From an uncultured Calothrix sp. (lineage in GTDB: Bacteria > Cyanobacteriota > Cyanobacteriia > Cyanobacteriales > Nostocaceae): a stretch of DNA of 32,627 nucleotides. The notes beneath the pieces are model-generated. The model did not search any database. It had not been told where the DNA came from and saw nothing but the letters and a program-made list of their open reading frames with translations. How positions within the stretch are numbered: the stretch's first letter is position 1; each line of letters opens with the position of its first letter. The stretch spans positions 1 to 32,627 of the forward strand of contig CALJJQ010000138.1 in the NCBI GenBank assembly GCA_937973965.1, in the 5' to 3' direction. Shown here piece after piece: positions 16,182 through 25,299 of the stretch. The position numbers and the translations under genes are program-made.

Positions 16182-17432
16182 ATGTATTCATCATTAAAAA
16201 TTCCGAAGAAACTGGTAAATAAAATAGAGATTGTCACTATTTTTTTACTATTTTTCTATTATCTTGGACCTAATTTACCTAGACCAGTAATTCAAGCTTG
16301 GGCTTTATTTGGTTTTTTGACTATTCCATTATTAATTTTGAGTTGCTGGAAACAGTTTATTTGGGTGTTAAAACAGGATTTAATTTTGTCGGTATTAATA
16401 GCCTATGTACCTTTATCATTCTTGTGGTCTACTAATCCTGATATTACCTTAACCTATTCAAGAGCTTTTATTTTTTCTACCGCATTTGGGATATATTTAG
16501 CTACACGTTACTCTCCCAAGGAACAAGTGCGACTATTAATCTGGTTATTGAGCGTATATACATTGATTAATTTAATAGTACCTCTGGCAATGCCATCCTA
16601 CGGTATAGAAGGAGGGTGGAGGGGAATCAGCACTTATAAAAATTCCTTAGCTGCGACAATGGTCATGGCTACAATACTTTTTTTGGATATATATTTTTAT
16701 GGTCATAGGTATCGTTTCAAGGCATTAATTGGAGCGGGAATTGCATTTTTGATCCTTCTATTATCTCAAGGTAGAGGTAGTTTGGGAATTTTTGTGGGGC
16801 TACTACCTCTTTTACCCTTTTATAAGATTGTAAAACAAGGATATAAGCTCAAAATAATCCTGGGAATTTTTGCAATTTTGATTTGTGGAATTATTGCTTT
16901 GACTATTTTCACAAACTTAGAATTTATTGTGGTCGATTTGCTGGGAAAACAAATGGACTTAACAGGAAGGGAACCTCTTTGGAATTATTTAATTGATCGG
17001 GGTTTGGAGCGACCTTGGTTGGGTTATGGATATGCTGGTTTCTGGACGAATCCAACCGAAAGTCTCGGTGTAGCCTTTAAGTTCTCTTGGATTGGGGGAG
17101 TAGGGGAAGGAGGTGGTAACTCTCACAGTAGTTACATCGAATCATTTTTGCAGTTAGGGTGGTTAGGGTTATCTTTGATGTTAATTAGTTTATCAATAAC
17201 TTTAGGGAGAGTTATTTTATTACTAGCTTTAACTAAGCAAGTAGAGTTTTTTTGGATGCTCCAATTCTTATTACTCATAACTATCATTAGTTATTATGAC
17301 TCTATGGGTTTCCTTGATTACCGCAATTTATTGTGGGTTTTATACATATCAATTGCATATTCAAGCGCAGTTGTTTCTCCAACAGTTAATCCTAAATACA
17401 ATAAATATAAAAATTTAAATTATTCAGGCTGA
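16182..17432 (+). CDS. O-antigen polymerase/ligase family membrane protein (Wzy/WaaL-like)
   Basis: A polytopic membrane protein of 416 residues with about ten or more hydrophobic segments. The large-loop pattern of the O-antigen ligase family is present: GREPLWNYLIDRGLERPWLGYGYAGFW would be its first part (positions about 262-288), and HSSYIESFLQLGWLGL (about 313-328) carries the conserved histidine. Such proteins either polymerise lipid-linked repeat units (Wzy) or transfer finished chains to an acceptor (WaaL); sequence alone does not separate these. Next to an ABC exporter, a ligase role is at least as likely as polymerase. The following GT4 gene starts 8 nt after its stop. Confidence 0.8.
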   Translation: MYSSLKIPKKLVNKIEIVTIFLLFFYYLGPNLPRPVIQAWALFGFLTIPLLILSCWKQFIWVLKQDLILSVLIAYVPLSFLWSTNPDITLTYSRAFIFSTAFGIYLATRYSPKEQVRLLIWLLSVYTLINLIVPLAMPSYGIEGGWRGISTYKNSLAATMVMATILFLDIYFYGHRYRFKALIGAGIAFLILLLSQGRGSLGIFVGLLPLLPFYKIVKQGYKLKIILGIFAILICGIIALTIFTNLEFIVVDLLGKQMDLTGREPLWNYLIDRGLERPWLGYGYAGFWTNPTESLGVAFKFSWIGGVGEGGGNSHSSYIESFLQLGWLGLSLMLISLSITLGRVILLLALTKQVEFFWMLQFLLLITIISYYDSMGFLDYRNLLWVLYISIAYSSAVVSPTVNPKYNKYKNLNYSG

Positions 17433-17440
17433 TAAACAAT

Positions 17441-18682
17441 ATGAAAATCTTACATGTGAGTACTTATGACATCATTGGTGGTGCTGCTCGCTCTGCTTAT
17501 AGATTACATCAAGGTTTATTAGAGATTCAAGCAGAGTCCCTGATGTTAGTACAATCGAAGTCAAGTAGTCATGAAAATGTCATAGCACCTCAAAAGAGTT
17601 CACATAAATTACTAGCAAAAGTAGGTCATGCTTTAGATACTGTACCAGCTAAATTATATCGTCAGCGCCCCCAATCAGAATTCTCAACTCAATGGTTTAT
17701 AGACTCTATTCATTCACAGGTTTCGCGGATTGAGCCCGATATTATTAATTTACATTGGATAAATGAAAGTTTCCTGAAAATTGAGACAATCAAAAAAATA
17801 AATTGTCCCATCGTTTGGACTCTTCATGATATGTGGGCTTTTACAGGAGGATGTCATTACGACCAAGATTGTGGTCGTTATATGGTTAATTGTGGTAATT
17901 GTCCTCAGTTAAATAGTCATACCAGTTTAGATTTATCCCGTTTAATATGGTATCGAAAACACCAAGCTTGGAAAAATCTTAACTTAACTATTGTTACTCC
18001 TAGTCAATGGCTAAGTAAATGTGCTGCTAATAGTTCTCTTTTCCAAAATCGGAGAATAGAAGTTATTCCCTACGGTTTAGATATACAACAATATAAACCT
18101 ATTAATCGTCAAGTAATTAGACAATTACTGAATTTACCGACTAATAAGCAATTAGTTTTATTTGTCGCTGTGAATGCAACAAGTTCTCCACGGAAAGGAT
18201 TTAATTTTCTCAAATCCGCCTTACAACAATTATGTAATTCGGGATGGAATCAGAAGATAGAGTTAGTGGTTATTGGTGCTTCTCAAAACAATGGTGATGA
18301 AATTCTCGGATTTAAAACTCACTTTCTAGGTAAGTTAAGAGATGATATTTCTTTGTCCCAAATATATGCTGCTGTAGATGTATTTGTTGCTCCATCGATT
18401 CAAGATAATTTACCAAATACGGTGTTAGAAGCGATCGCGTGTGGTACTCCCGCAGTTGCGTTTAATGTTGGTGGTGTACCAGATATGATTGAGCATCAGC
18501 AAAATGGTTACTTGGCTCAACTGTTTGACATTGAAGATTTAGCTCAAGGAATAGCTTGGGTATTGGAGAATCCACACCGACATCAAAAATTATGCGATCG
18601 CGCTCGTGAAAAAGCTGAAAGGGAATTTTCTCTGGAAATTCAAGCACGTCGTTACATGTCTCTTTACAGTCAACTAACATAG
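17441..18682 (+). CDS. GT4 family glycosyltransferase with Cys-rich insert
   Basis: A GT-B fold retaining enzyme. MKILHVSTYDIIGGAARSAY is the N-terminal acceptor-side loop. WTLHDMWAFTGGCHYDQDC followed by CGNCPQL (about residues 126-158) is a four-cysteine insert typical of a WcaC-like GT4 subgroup. The donor-site motif DNLPNTVLEAIACG (about 321-334) contains the conserved glutamate. At 413 residues it is of normal length. It overlaps nothing but follows the polymerase/ligase gene by 8 nt, so both are probably co-transcribed. Sugar specificity is unknown. Confidence 0.9.
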   Translation: MKILHVSTYDIIGGAARSAYRLHQGLLEIQAESLMLVQSKSSSHENVIAPQKSSHKLLAKVGHALDTVPAKLYRQRPQSEFSTQWFIDSIHSQVSRIEPDIINLHWINESFLKIETIKKINCPIVWTLHDMWAFTGGCHYDQDCGRYMVNCGNCPQLNSHTSLDLSRLIWYRKHQAWKNLNLTIVTPSQWLSKCAANSSLFQNRRIEVIPYGLDIQQYKPINRQVIRQLLNLPTNKQLVLFVAVNATSSPRKGFNFLKSALQQLCNSGWNQKIELVVIGASQNNGDEILGFKTHFLGKLRDDISLSQIYAAVDVFVAPSIQDNLPNTVLEAIACGTPAVAFNVGGVPDMIEHQQNGYLAQLFDIEDLAQGIAWVLENPHRHQKLCDRAREKAEREFSLEIQARRYMSLYSQLT

Positions 18683-18738
18683 ATTTACATGAAATATTTT
18701 TATCCGAATCTTGTTGAAAATACATAGTTGATTATGTA

Positions 18739-19947
18739 ATGGAACTCACGAACAATCAATTGATAAAAATGACTCTAAATTTACTAAGAAGAAACCAAAG
18801 AGATAAGTTTGTATTTCCATTGTTATTAAAATTATTAGGTATCAAAATTATCACCAACAACCAGTTATTAACAAATCAAGAAGGATATGTAAATTTAACT
18901 TATGCTTTGAAAGAATATGTTTCACCCCAACCACCTAACAATATTGGAGAAATACCTGAATCAATCAAAGTAACAAGTCTTCCCTTTAGTATAAATAGAC
19001 CTATTGTGTCGGAAATAGAAAATGCTCAACTGATAGGAGATATAGCAGTAGGTTTTGATAAGGAAGGAAATATTATTGCCGAAACTACTCAACCCCCTCT
19101 TGGTGATTTAAGTCCTAGGTTTGATGGTTCTATATCTGTAGAAAGTTTATTTCTCAAAAAAATACCTCTTGCTAAAAGATATCATTTGGGTTCAGCTTGT
19201 TCATTAGTAAACTTCAGGAGTAAAAGTTATTATCACTGGTTTTTAGATTGTTTAACACGTCTAGAAGGGCTGGAGTATTATCAAAAGTATACTGGTGATA
19301 AACCTCTATTAATTATTGACTCAAATCCAACTTCATGGCAAATTGAATCTTTAAAATTCTTAGGTTATGAACCGGGTACTTATGTCTACTGGGACAAAAG
19401 TAAAAAAATTCATTTAAAAAAATTGATAGTCCCAACATTTAGACAACCAGGAAATTGGATATCCCCTTCAGCATTACATTGGTTACGTGGACAGATATTG
19501 AAGACTATCCAGAACCAGAATGCTAATAAAAATCAGTATTCATTCTCCCCAAGGATATATATTTCACGCTCTAAAGCATCCGGACGTAGAGTGATAAATG
19601 AAGAAAAATTAATTGAGCTTCTCCATCAATTTGGATTTGTTCGCTATACCTTAGAAGATATGAGTTTGTGGGAACAAATACAATTATTTTCATCAGCAGA
19701 AATCGTCATTGCTCCTCATGGTGCTGGCTTAACAAATATCATTTTTTCTCAAAAACCAATAACAGTGATTGAATTTGTTAATCCTTGGGTTAGCCCCCAT
19801 TATTACCTTATATCAACCATATTAGGTTTTACTTACTGGTGTTTTGAATGTCATCAACCTTATCTACAGAAGCTAAGAAAAGGAAAGGGCGACATGATAG
19901 TAGATGTTGAGAGTCTTCACCATCTCCTCAAACAATTAATTACATAA
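18739..19947 (+). CDS. GT61 (DUF563) family glycosyltransferase
   Basis: A protein of 402 residues. YYHWFLDCLTRL (about 163-174) and PRIYISRSKASGRRVINEE (about 271-289) are family hallmarks, and IVIAPHGAGLTNIIF (about 322-336) is the conserved GT61 core with its histidine. Bacterial GT61 proteins occur in capsule and exopolysaccharide loci, and eukaryotic members add xylose or GlcNAc. No signal peptide or membrane anchor is evident. The spacing from the preceding gene is 56 nt. Sugar unknown. Confidence 0.85.
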   Translation: MELTNNQLIKMTLNLLRRNQRDKFVFPLLLKLLGIKIITNNQLLTNQEGYVNLTYALKEYVSPQPPNNIGEIPESIKVTSLPFSINRPIVSEIENAQLIGDIAVGFDKEGNIIAETTQPPLGDLSPRFDGSISVESLFLKKIPLAKRYHLGSACSLVNFRSKSYYHWFLDCLTRLEGLEYYQKYTGDKPLLIIDSNPTSWQIESLKFLGYEPGTYVYWDKSKKIHLKKLIVPTFRQPGNWISPSALHWLRGQILKTIQNQNANKNQYSFSPRIYISRSKASGRRVINEEKLIELLHQFGFVRYTLEDMSLWEQIQLFSSAEIVIAPHGAGLTNIIFSQKPITVIEFVNPWVSPHYYLISTILGFTYWCFECHQPYLQKLRKGKGDMIVDVESLHHLLKQLIT

Positions 19948-20067
19948 ATTGATGTGTAGACACAATTAATCATCCTTTTGTCTTGAATAGGAAATAAAGG
20001 TGATTTGAGCTACTTATATACACTCGAATTTTCCAGATTCAGAGATAATCTTTGATATACACAAAAT

Positions 20068-20838
20068 ATGAAATTACCCAAAATTAGTATTGTCACTCCA
20101 TCTTATAACCAAGCTCCTTTCCTAGAAGCAACTATCCAAAGCCTATTGAGCCAAAATTATCCCAATTTAGAATACATAATTATTGATGGCGGTTCTACTG
20201 ATGGCAGTGTTGATATTATTCATAAATATGCGGAACATTTAACCTATTGGGTTAGCGAATCAGATAATGGACAAACTGATGCTTTGATTAAGGGTTTTAA
20301 TCGAGCAACAGGTGATATTTTGGGATGGTTATGTTCTGATGATTTACTTGAACCTTGGACTTTACAAGAAGTTGCTGAGTTTTTCTCTCAAAACCCTCAA
20401 GCACGTGTTGTTTACGGTGATACTACCTGGATTGATACTAAAGATAGACTGCTAAAAATCAGAAAGGAATTAGCATTTAATCGATTTATTTTGTTATATG
20501 AGCATAACTTTATTCCCCAACCCTCGACCTTTTGGCAAAGAGATTTGTATGAGGAAGTTGGTGGACTAAATACGAAGTTTGATGTGGCTATGGATGCTGA
20601 CCTTTGGCTACGATTTAGCGAAATTACCCGTCTATATCACCGACGTAGACCTTGGTCTCGAATGCGAATATATCCGGAACAAAAAACCTATCGTTTGCTA
20701 TCACAAAAGAACTTAGAAAAAAAGATTCTGCGACAAAAATACTATGGAGATGAATCTAATTATGCTGTCAGAGCTAAAAAGATATTTGCTAAAGGAATAC
20801 GACTTTCATGGAAACTAGCAGCAGGATGCTATTGGTAA
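20068..20838 (+). CDS. GT2 family glycosyltransferase (WcaA-like)
   Basis: A short GT-A enzyme of 256 residues. ISIVTPSYNQAPFLEATIQS opens the fold, IIDGGSTDGS is the first acidic cluster, ESDNGQTDALIKGF follows, CSDD (about 90-93) is the DxD site, and MDADLWLRF carries the probable catalytic acid. It is unlike the tandem pair at 13909-16014 and so came into the locus independently. A 285-nt spacer containing a dispersed repeat follows it, which may split the cluster into two transcription units. Confidence 0.9.
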   Translation: MKLPKISIVTPSYNQAPFLEATIQSLLSQNYPNLEYIIIDGGSTDGSVDIIHKYAEHLTYWVSESDNGQTDALIKGFNRATGDILGWLCSDDLLEPWTLQEVAEFFSQNPQARVVYGDTTWIDTKDRLLKIRKELAFNRFILLYEHNFIPQPSTFWQRDLYEEVGGLNTKFDVAMDADLWLRFSEITRLYHRRRPWSRMRIYPEQKTYRLLSQKNLEKKILRQKYYGDESNYAVRAKKIFAKGIRLSWKLAAGCYW

Positions 20839-20855
20839 GAAAAATCTAAATCCGA

Positions 20856-20942
20856 ATTTCTCACAACACCCTAAAATTCACAGGGAAGAGTAGAAGGAAA
20901 ATCAATCCCTAACTCAAGGCTTACAACTTAATCGTGAGAAAT
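20856..20942 (+). repeat. Dispersed MITE-like repeat, uninterrupted copy
   Basis: Terminal inverted repeats ATTTCTCAC (20856-20864) and GTGAGAAAT (20934-20942) enclose a core with GTAGAAGGAAAATCAATCCC. The same family occurs at 30441-30494, in reverse orientation at 30728-31017, and as a decayed copy at 5109-5180. No coding capacity. This copy represents the empty site for the nested insertion at 30757. Confidence 0.7.
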
Positions 20943-21123
20943 CCAGGTAAAGCTTCAAGTCAATATGTAGAGCTTTGAGCAGTCAGAAAAAATCTATCTA
21001 TTACCCGTTTATTACCACTTATTTACTACTTGTATGTGATACATCAAGGAAATATATTAGTGATTTTTTGTAATTAACTATGGGTCGAATGTCAATATTC
21101 TTGAAATTAGTAATACCAATGTT

Positions 21124-22353
21124 ATGAAAATACTTCAAGTACATAACGAGTATCAACACTTAGGTGGGGAAGAAGCGGTTGTTGATGCTGAGTATCGAAT
21201 GCTGAATCATTATGGTCATGAAGTCAAGCAGTGGATTGTTAAGAATTCTGTTCTTGATGATTTGGGATTGGTAGATAAAGTTAAATTGTCATTTCAGTCT
21301 ACTTGGTCTCAGGATGCTTATATTACACTTCAACAGAAAATAGGTGATTTTCGACCGGATATTGTTCATGTTCATAATACAATTCCTTTAATATCTGCAT
21401 CAATATATTCTGCGTGCCATGATTGTAATGTACCCGTAGTTCAAACATTACATAATTACAAATTTATCTGTCCTGGTTCTAATTTATATCGCAACGAAAG
21501 TATTTGTGAAGATTGTCTTGGTAAGAGTTTTACCTATCCTGCGTTGATTAATAGTTGCTATCGTCGAAATACAATTAGTACTATTTTTGCGGTTCAAGGT
21601 TTAACATTTCATCGATTGAGGGGAACCTATGAAAATGATATAGATGCTTATATTGCCTTGACAGAATTCGCTCGTCAAAAATTTATTCAAGGGGGTTTAC
21701 CTGCGGAAAAAGTAGCAGTAAAGCCTAATTTTGTCAATTCAGATATTAGGGTAGGTGAACACAAGGGAAACTATGCACTATTTGCTGGTAGATTAATACC
21801 CCAAAAAGGGGTGAAAACTCTGTTAAAAGCTTGGCATCTTTTAGATAATTCTATTCCGTTGAAGGTGGTTGGTAGGGGAGTATTAGAATCTTTATTTCAT
21901 CATGATTTACCACCGGGAATCGAATATTTAGGTGCTGTACCTCGTCATCAAGTGATAAAACTGATGCAAAATGCGCGACTTTTAATATTTCCTTCGGAAT
22001 GGTATGAATGCTTTCCGATGGCTATTGCAGAAGCTTTTGCTACGGGATTACCTGTTATCGCTAGTAATTTAGGTGGAATGGGTGAGATTATTCGAGATGG
22101 AAAATCAGGTTGGCATTTTCAAGTGGGAGACCCGAAAGATTTAGCTCGTGTCGTACAGTCTGCGTGGTCTGACCCGGTGGAAATTCAACGTCGGGGTAGT
22201 TTAGCACGTCATCAGTATGAAACTGATTATTCTCTAGAAAAGAATCATCAAGTGCTGATTAGTATTTATCAAAAAGCTATTGATTCCTGGGCAAAAAGTA
22301 AATGTAGGAGAATTGAAGGATACAGAATACAGGAGACAGGAGTCAATAGATAA
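21124..22353 (+). CDS. GT4 family glycosyltransferase
   Basis: A GT-B enzyme of 409 residues. MKILQVHNEYQHLGGEEAVV is the N-terminal loop, QTLHNYKFICPG with a nearby CEDC forms a small Cys motif (about 114-138), and EWYECFPMAIAEAFATG (about 291-307) is the donor-site motif with the conserved glutamate. The last dozen or so residues (KCRRIEGYRIQETGVNR) are encoded by an intergenic-type run of ACAGGA-like units, so the frame appears to have been extended by repeat sequence. It opens the second part of the cluster after a repeat-containing spacer. Confidence 0.9.
   Translation: MKILQVHNEYQHLGGEEAVVDAEYRMLNHYGHEVKQWIVKNSVLDDLGLVDKVKLSFQSTWSQDAYITLQQKIGDFRPDIVHVHNTIPLISASIYSACHDCNVPVVQTLHNYKFICPGSNLYRNESICEDCLGKSFTYPALINSCYRRNTISTIFAVQGLTFHRLRGTYENDIDAYIALTEFARQKFIQGGLPAEKVAVKPNFVNSDIRVGEHKGNYALFAGRLIPQKGVKTLLKAWHLLDNSIPLKVVGRGVLESLFHHDLPPGIEYLGAVPRHQVIKLMQNARLLIFPSEWYECFPMAIAEAFATGLPVIASNLGGMGEIIRDGKSGWHFQVGDPKDLARVVQSAWSDPVEIQRRGSLARHQYETDYSLEKNHQVLISIYQKAIDSWAKSKCRRIEGYRIQETGVNR
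22316..22345. repeat. ACAGGA-type short repeat inside the 3' end of a glycosyltransferase gene
   Basis: GGATACAGAATACAGGAGAC followed by AGGAGTC is a run of near-repeats of the kind usually found between cyanobacterial genes. Here it is read as the C-terminus of the protein ending at 22353. Confidence 0.45.
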
Positions 22354-22496
22354 AGTTAAAAATTAATTTTTTGCGTTTTAAATTGTTATCTCAAAGCAGC
22401 TATTAACAAGTCTTTAAAAGCTAAAAAATGTACTTCCAAAAATCTTCAAGCTATTTACTGTAATTGAGTGTAATTTAGTTAATTAAGCAAAAACAG

Positions 22497-23732
22497 ATGA
22501 TTTCGCCACAAAAAGTTTTAATCATTGTTGAAAATTTACCTGTTCCTTTTGATCGACGGGTATGGATGGAAGCCACGACTTTGAAAAAAGCTGGCTATGA
22601 TGTTTCTGTAATTTGTCCTACTGGTAAAAATTACGAGAAAGATTACGAAATTATTGAAGGAATTCATATCTATCGTCATCCTTTACCGGAAGAGGAAAGT
22701 TCAGTTAAAGGTTATTTACGAGAGTATGCTGCTGCTGTTTTTTGGCAGTTTCGTCTTGCACACAAGGTATGGAAAGAAAGGGGTTTTGATGTTGTCCATA
22801 TTTGCAATCCTCCTGACTTGTTATTCTTAACAGCAGGATGGTTTAAGTTATTTCATGGTGTTAAAGTTATTTTCGATCATCATGATTTGAGTCCGGAAAT
22901 GTACGTAGCTAAGTATAGTCGCAGAGATATTTTTTATCATGGTTTACGCTTGGTGGAGCGCTTGACTTACTTAACAGCGGATTTAGCGATCGCAACTAAT
23001 GAATCCCATCAAGAGGTTGCTCTGACTAGGGGAGGTAAGAAAGCTGATGAGGTTTTTGTGGTGAGGAGCGCTCCTGACTTATCAAGATTTACCAAAATAC
23101 CTGTGAATGAAAGTTACAAACGAGGCAAAAAATACTTGATTGGTTATATGGGTGTAATGGGTGAACCGGAAGGAATTGATTATCTTTTGCGAATCATTCA
23201 GCATCTGGTGATGGAGAAGAATCGACGGGATATGCATTTCATGTTGATTGGGAACGGTCCTGCTTTTGAAAAACTACAAGTTTTATCTCAAGAATTAGGA
23301 ATAAGCGAGTTTGTGGAGTTTACAGGATTCAAAACAGGAAAAGAGCTTTTAGAGCGTCTTTCTAGCTGTGATTTATGTGTAGAACCTTCACCTCAATCTG
23401 CATATAATGACAAATGTACGATGAATAAAATTCTTGAATATATGGCGCTGGGAAAACCCATTGTGCAGTTTGATTTAATCGAAGGAAGACGTTCTGCACA
23501 ATCAGCTTCTTTATATGCTAAACCCAATGATGAAAGAGAATTTGCGCAGAAAATTCTTGAATTAGTTGAATCTCCGGAACTACGGCAAAAAATTGGTGCA
23601 GAAGGGCAAAGAAGAATGGAAGAAATTTTGGAATGGCGACATCAAGCTCCTAAATTGTTGGATGCTTATACTCATTTGTTAATGCAACCGAAAGGCTTAA
23701 TGAAGAATATTGTTCGTTATTCTGGTAATTAG
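22497..23732 (+). CDS. GT4 family glycosyltransferase (WbuB-like)
   Basis: A GT-B enzyme of 411 residues. The start VLIIVENLPVPFDRRVWMEA and HICNPPDLLF (about 101-110), then FDHHDLSPEMY (about 123-133), define a GT4 subgroup frequent in exopolysaccharide loci. The donor-site region EPSPQSAYNDKCTMNKILEY (about 296-315) holds the conserved glutamate. This subgroup often sits beside a polyprenyl-phosphate sugar transferase, as here, and may add the second sugar. The gene follows the previous one by 143 nt. Confidence 0.9.
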   Translation: MISPQKVLIIVENLPVPFDRRVWMEATTLKKAGYDVSVICPTGKNYEKDYEIIEGIHIYRHPLPEEESSVKGYLREYAAAVFWQFRLAHKVWKERGFDVVHICNPPDLLFLTAGWFKLFHGVKVIFDHHDLSPEMYVAKYSRRDIFYHGLRLVERLTYLTADLAIATNESHQEVALTRGGKKADEVFVVRSAPDLSRFTKIPVNESYKRGKKYLIGYMGVMGEPEGIDYLLRIIQHLVMEKNRRDMHFMLIGNGPAFEKLQVLSQELGISEFVEFTGFKTGKELLERLSSCDLCVEPSPQSAYNDKCTMNKILEYMALGKPIVQFDLIEGRRSAQSASLYAKPNDEREFAQKILELVESPELRQKIGAEGQRRMEEILEWRHQAPKLLDAYTHLLMQPKGLMKNIVRYSGN

Positions 23733-23851
23733 GTTTTTAAAAATTATATAAGTTTTATGTTGAGCGCAAAATGAGAAAATAAAATTTAGTAAGTGATTCA
23801 GTTGCATATTCATTTTTAGTGGATATATTCTATTGGTACAAGTGTCATTTT

Positions 23852-25279
23852 ATGGTTTATAAATCCCTCTCTCTACCTGACTTTAAATCCGACCTGCGTT
23901 CTCCAAAATCAATGGGAATTCAAAGAGGTCTAGCAATTCGGGTTATTCGAGTTTTCACGCTCATTGGACTGGATATAATTGCATTATCAATAGCATGGAA
24001 TTTAGCGATTACTTATGGAACTCCTTTAGCTTCTCCTTGGACGCAACATAGTTCTTTTTTTCTGATTAGTCTTGCTGTTGTAATTAGTATTTTTCTCTCC
24101 TCTGGTTTGTATAAAGCTGGGGTGTATCGCCGTAATTATGGACAAATTTGCAAAACGGTATCGCTAGCAAATATTATTTTGTTGCTACTTGCGTTTCTCT
24201 ATGAACCAGAGCAGTATCTGTCTCGTTCGAGTTTTTTGCTGTTTTGGATATTTTCCATTACTGCTATTTGTTTATCACGTTTACTGTTTGATTGGGGAAC
24301 CCGTTTATTGCGAGAAAATGGGGTAATTCGTCATTCTGCTTTTGTAATTACGGAAGCAAACCGGAAACTGGATGATATAGGTTTGATTGAAAAGGAAAAT
24401 TGTTACACGATTGTGGGGGTAGATGAACCTAGTTGTTTAGATTTAGGTAATCGTGAACAGACGTTTGCGTACTTACGTCAGTTGGGTATTACTGAAGCGT
24501 TTGTTTCTTGGGATGCGATCAAGAATCGGTTGCATGTGTGTTGGCATTTTTATACGGCTGGGATTACGTTACGGATTTTGCCGAGTGAACAGCAGTTTCG
24601 TTATCCGAAGTCGGTGAATTGGAGTTTGGGGGATACTAATTGTTTAACAATTCCAGCACCAATTATTATTGGTAGTGATTTTTGGGTGAAGCGGTGTTTT
24701 GATTTGTGCTGTTCACTAGTTTTGGTGTTTTTGCTGTCACCTGTATATTTGATTATTGGCTTATTAATTAAGTTGGATTCTCCGGGTCCGGTTTTCTTCC
24801 GTCAAGAGCGGGTTGGTTTGCACTGTAAGAAGTTTAAAATTTGGAAGTTCCGAACGATGGTGACGAACGCAGAGAAGTTGCAAGCTGATTTGGAAGCGAA
24901 AAATGAAATTAAGGATGGGGTGTTGTTTAAGCTGAAGGATGATCCACGGGTAACTCGCTTAGGAAAGTTTTTACGTCGTTATAGTTTGGATGAGTTACCG
25001 CAGATATTTAATGTGATGTTTGGGGAAATGAGTTTGGTTGGTCCGCGTCCTTTACCGATTCGGGATGTGGAACGGTTTCAGAAGATGCATTTTATTCGTC
25101 AGGAGGTGCTTCCAGGAATTACGGGTTTATGGCAAGTTTCTGGTCGTTCGGATATTGATAACTTTGAGGATGCGGTGAAGTTGGATATTGATTACATTGA
25201 AAATTGGTCTTTGTGGATGGATATTCGGATTTTATTGCAGACGGTACGGGTGGTACTGCAAAAGAGTGGTGCTTATTGA
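23852..25279 (+). CDS. Undecaprenyl-phosphate sugar phosphotransferase (WcaJ/WbaP-like)
   Basis: The initiating enzyme: it transfers a sugar-1-phosphate from a nucleotide sugar to undecaprenyl phosphate at the inner membrane. Four N-terminal membrane segments (about residues 15-130 from the ATG used) and a Rossmann-like middle region precede a C-terminal bacterial sugar transferase domain of about 195 residues. That domain begins KRCFDLCCSLVLVFLLSPVY and holds KFRTM, SLDELPQIFNV (with the Asp-Glu catalytic pair), SLVGPRP and GITGLWQVSGRS. The frame extends to a GTG at 23819, but the ATG at 23852 (475 residues) looks more natural; neither has a clear ribosome site. It closes the locus and converges with the permease gene, with only 7 nt between the stop codons. 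Confidence 0.9.
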   Translation: MVYKSLSLPDFKSDLRSPKSMGIQRGLAIRVIRVFTLIGLDIIALSIAWNLAITYGTPLASPWTQHSSFFLISLAVVISIFLSSGLYKAGVYRRNYGQICKTVSLANIILLLLAFLYEPEQYLSRSSFLLFWIFSITAICLSRLLFDWGTRLLRENGVIRHSAFVITEANRKLDDIGLIEKENCYTIVGVDEPSCLDLGNREQTFAYLRQLGITEAFVSWDAIKNRLHVCWHFYTAGITLRILPSEQQFRYPKSVNWSLGDTNCLTIPAPIIIGSDFWVKRCFDLCCSLVLVFLLSPVYLIIGLLIKLDSPGPVFFRQERVGLHCKKFKIWKFRTMVTNAEKLQADLEAKNEIKDGVLFKLKDDPRVTRLGKFLRRYSLDELPQIFNVMFGEMSLVGPRPLPIRDVERFQKMHFIRQEVLPGITGLWQVSGRSDIDNFEDAVKLDIDYIENWSLWMDIRILLQTVRVVLQKSGAY

Positions 25280-25299
25280 GATATTTTTACGCAAATATC
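25280..25299. terminator. Short bidirectional stem-loop between convergent genes
   Basis: The perfect 7-bp arms GATATTT (25280-25286) and AAATATC (25293-25299) surround a 6-nt loop that contains the stop codon of the minus-strand permease gene. It is the only terminator-like structure between the two convergent genes, but it is A+T rich and lacks a strong U-tract. Confidence 0.35.
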
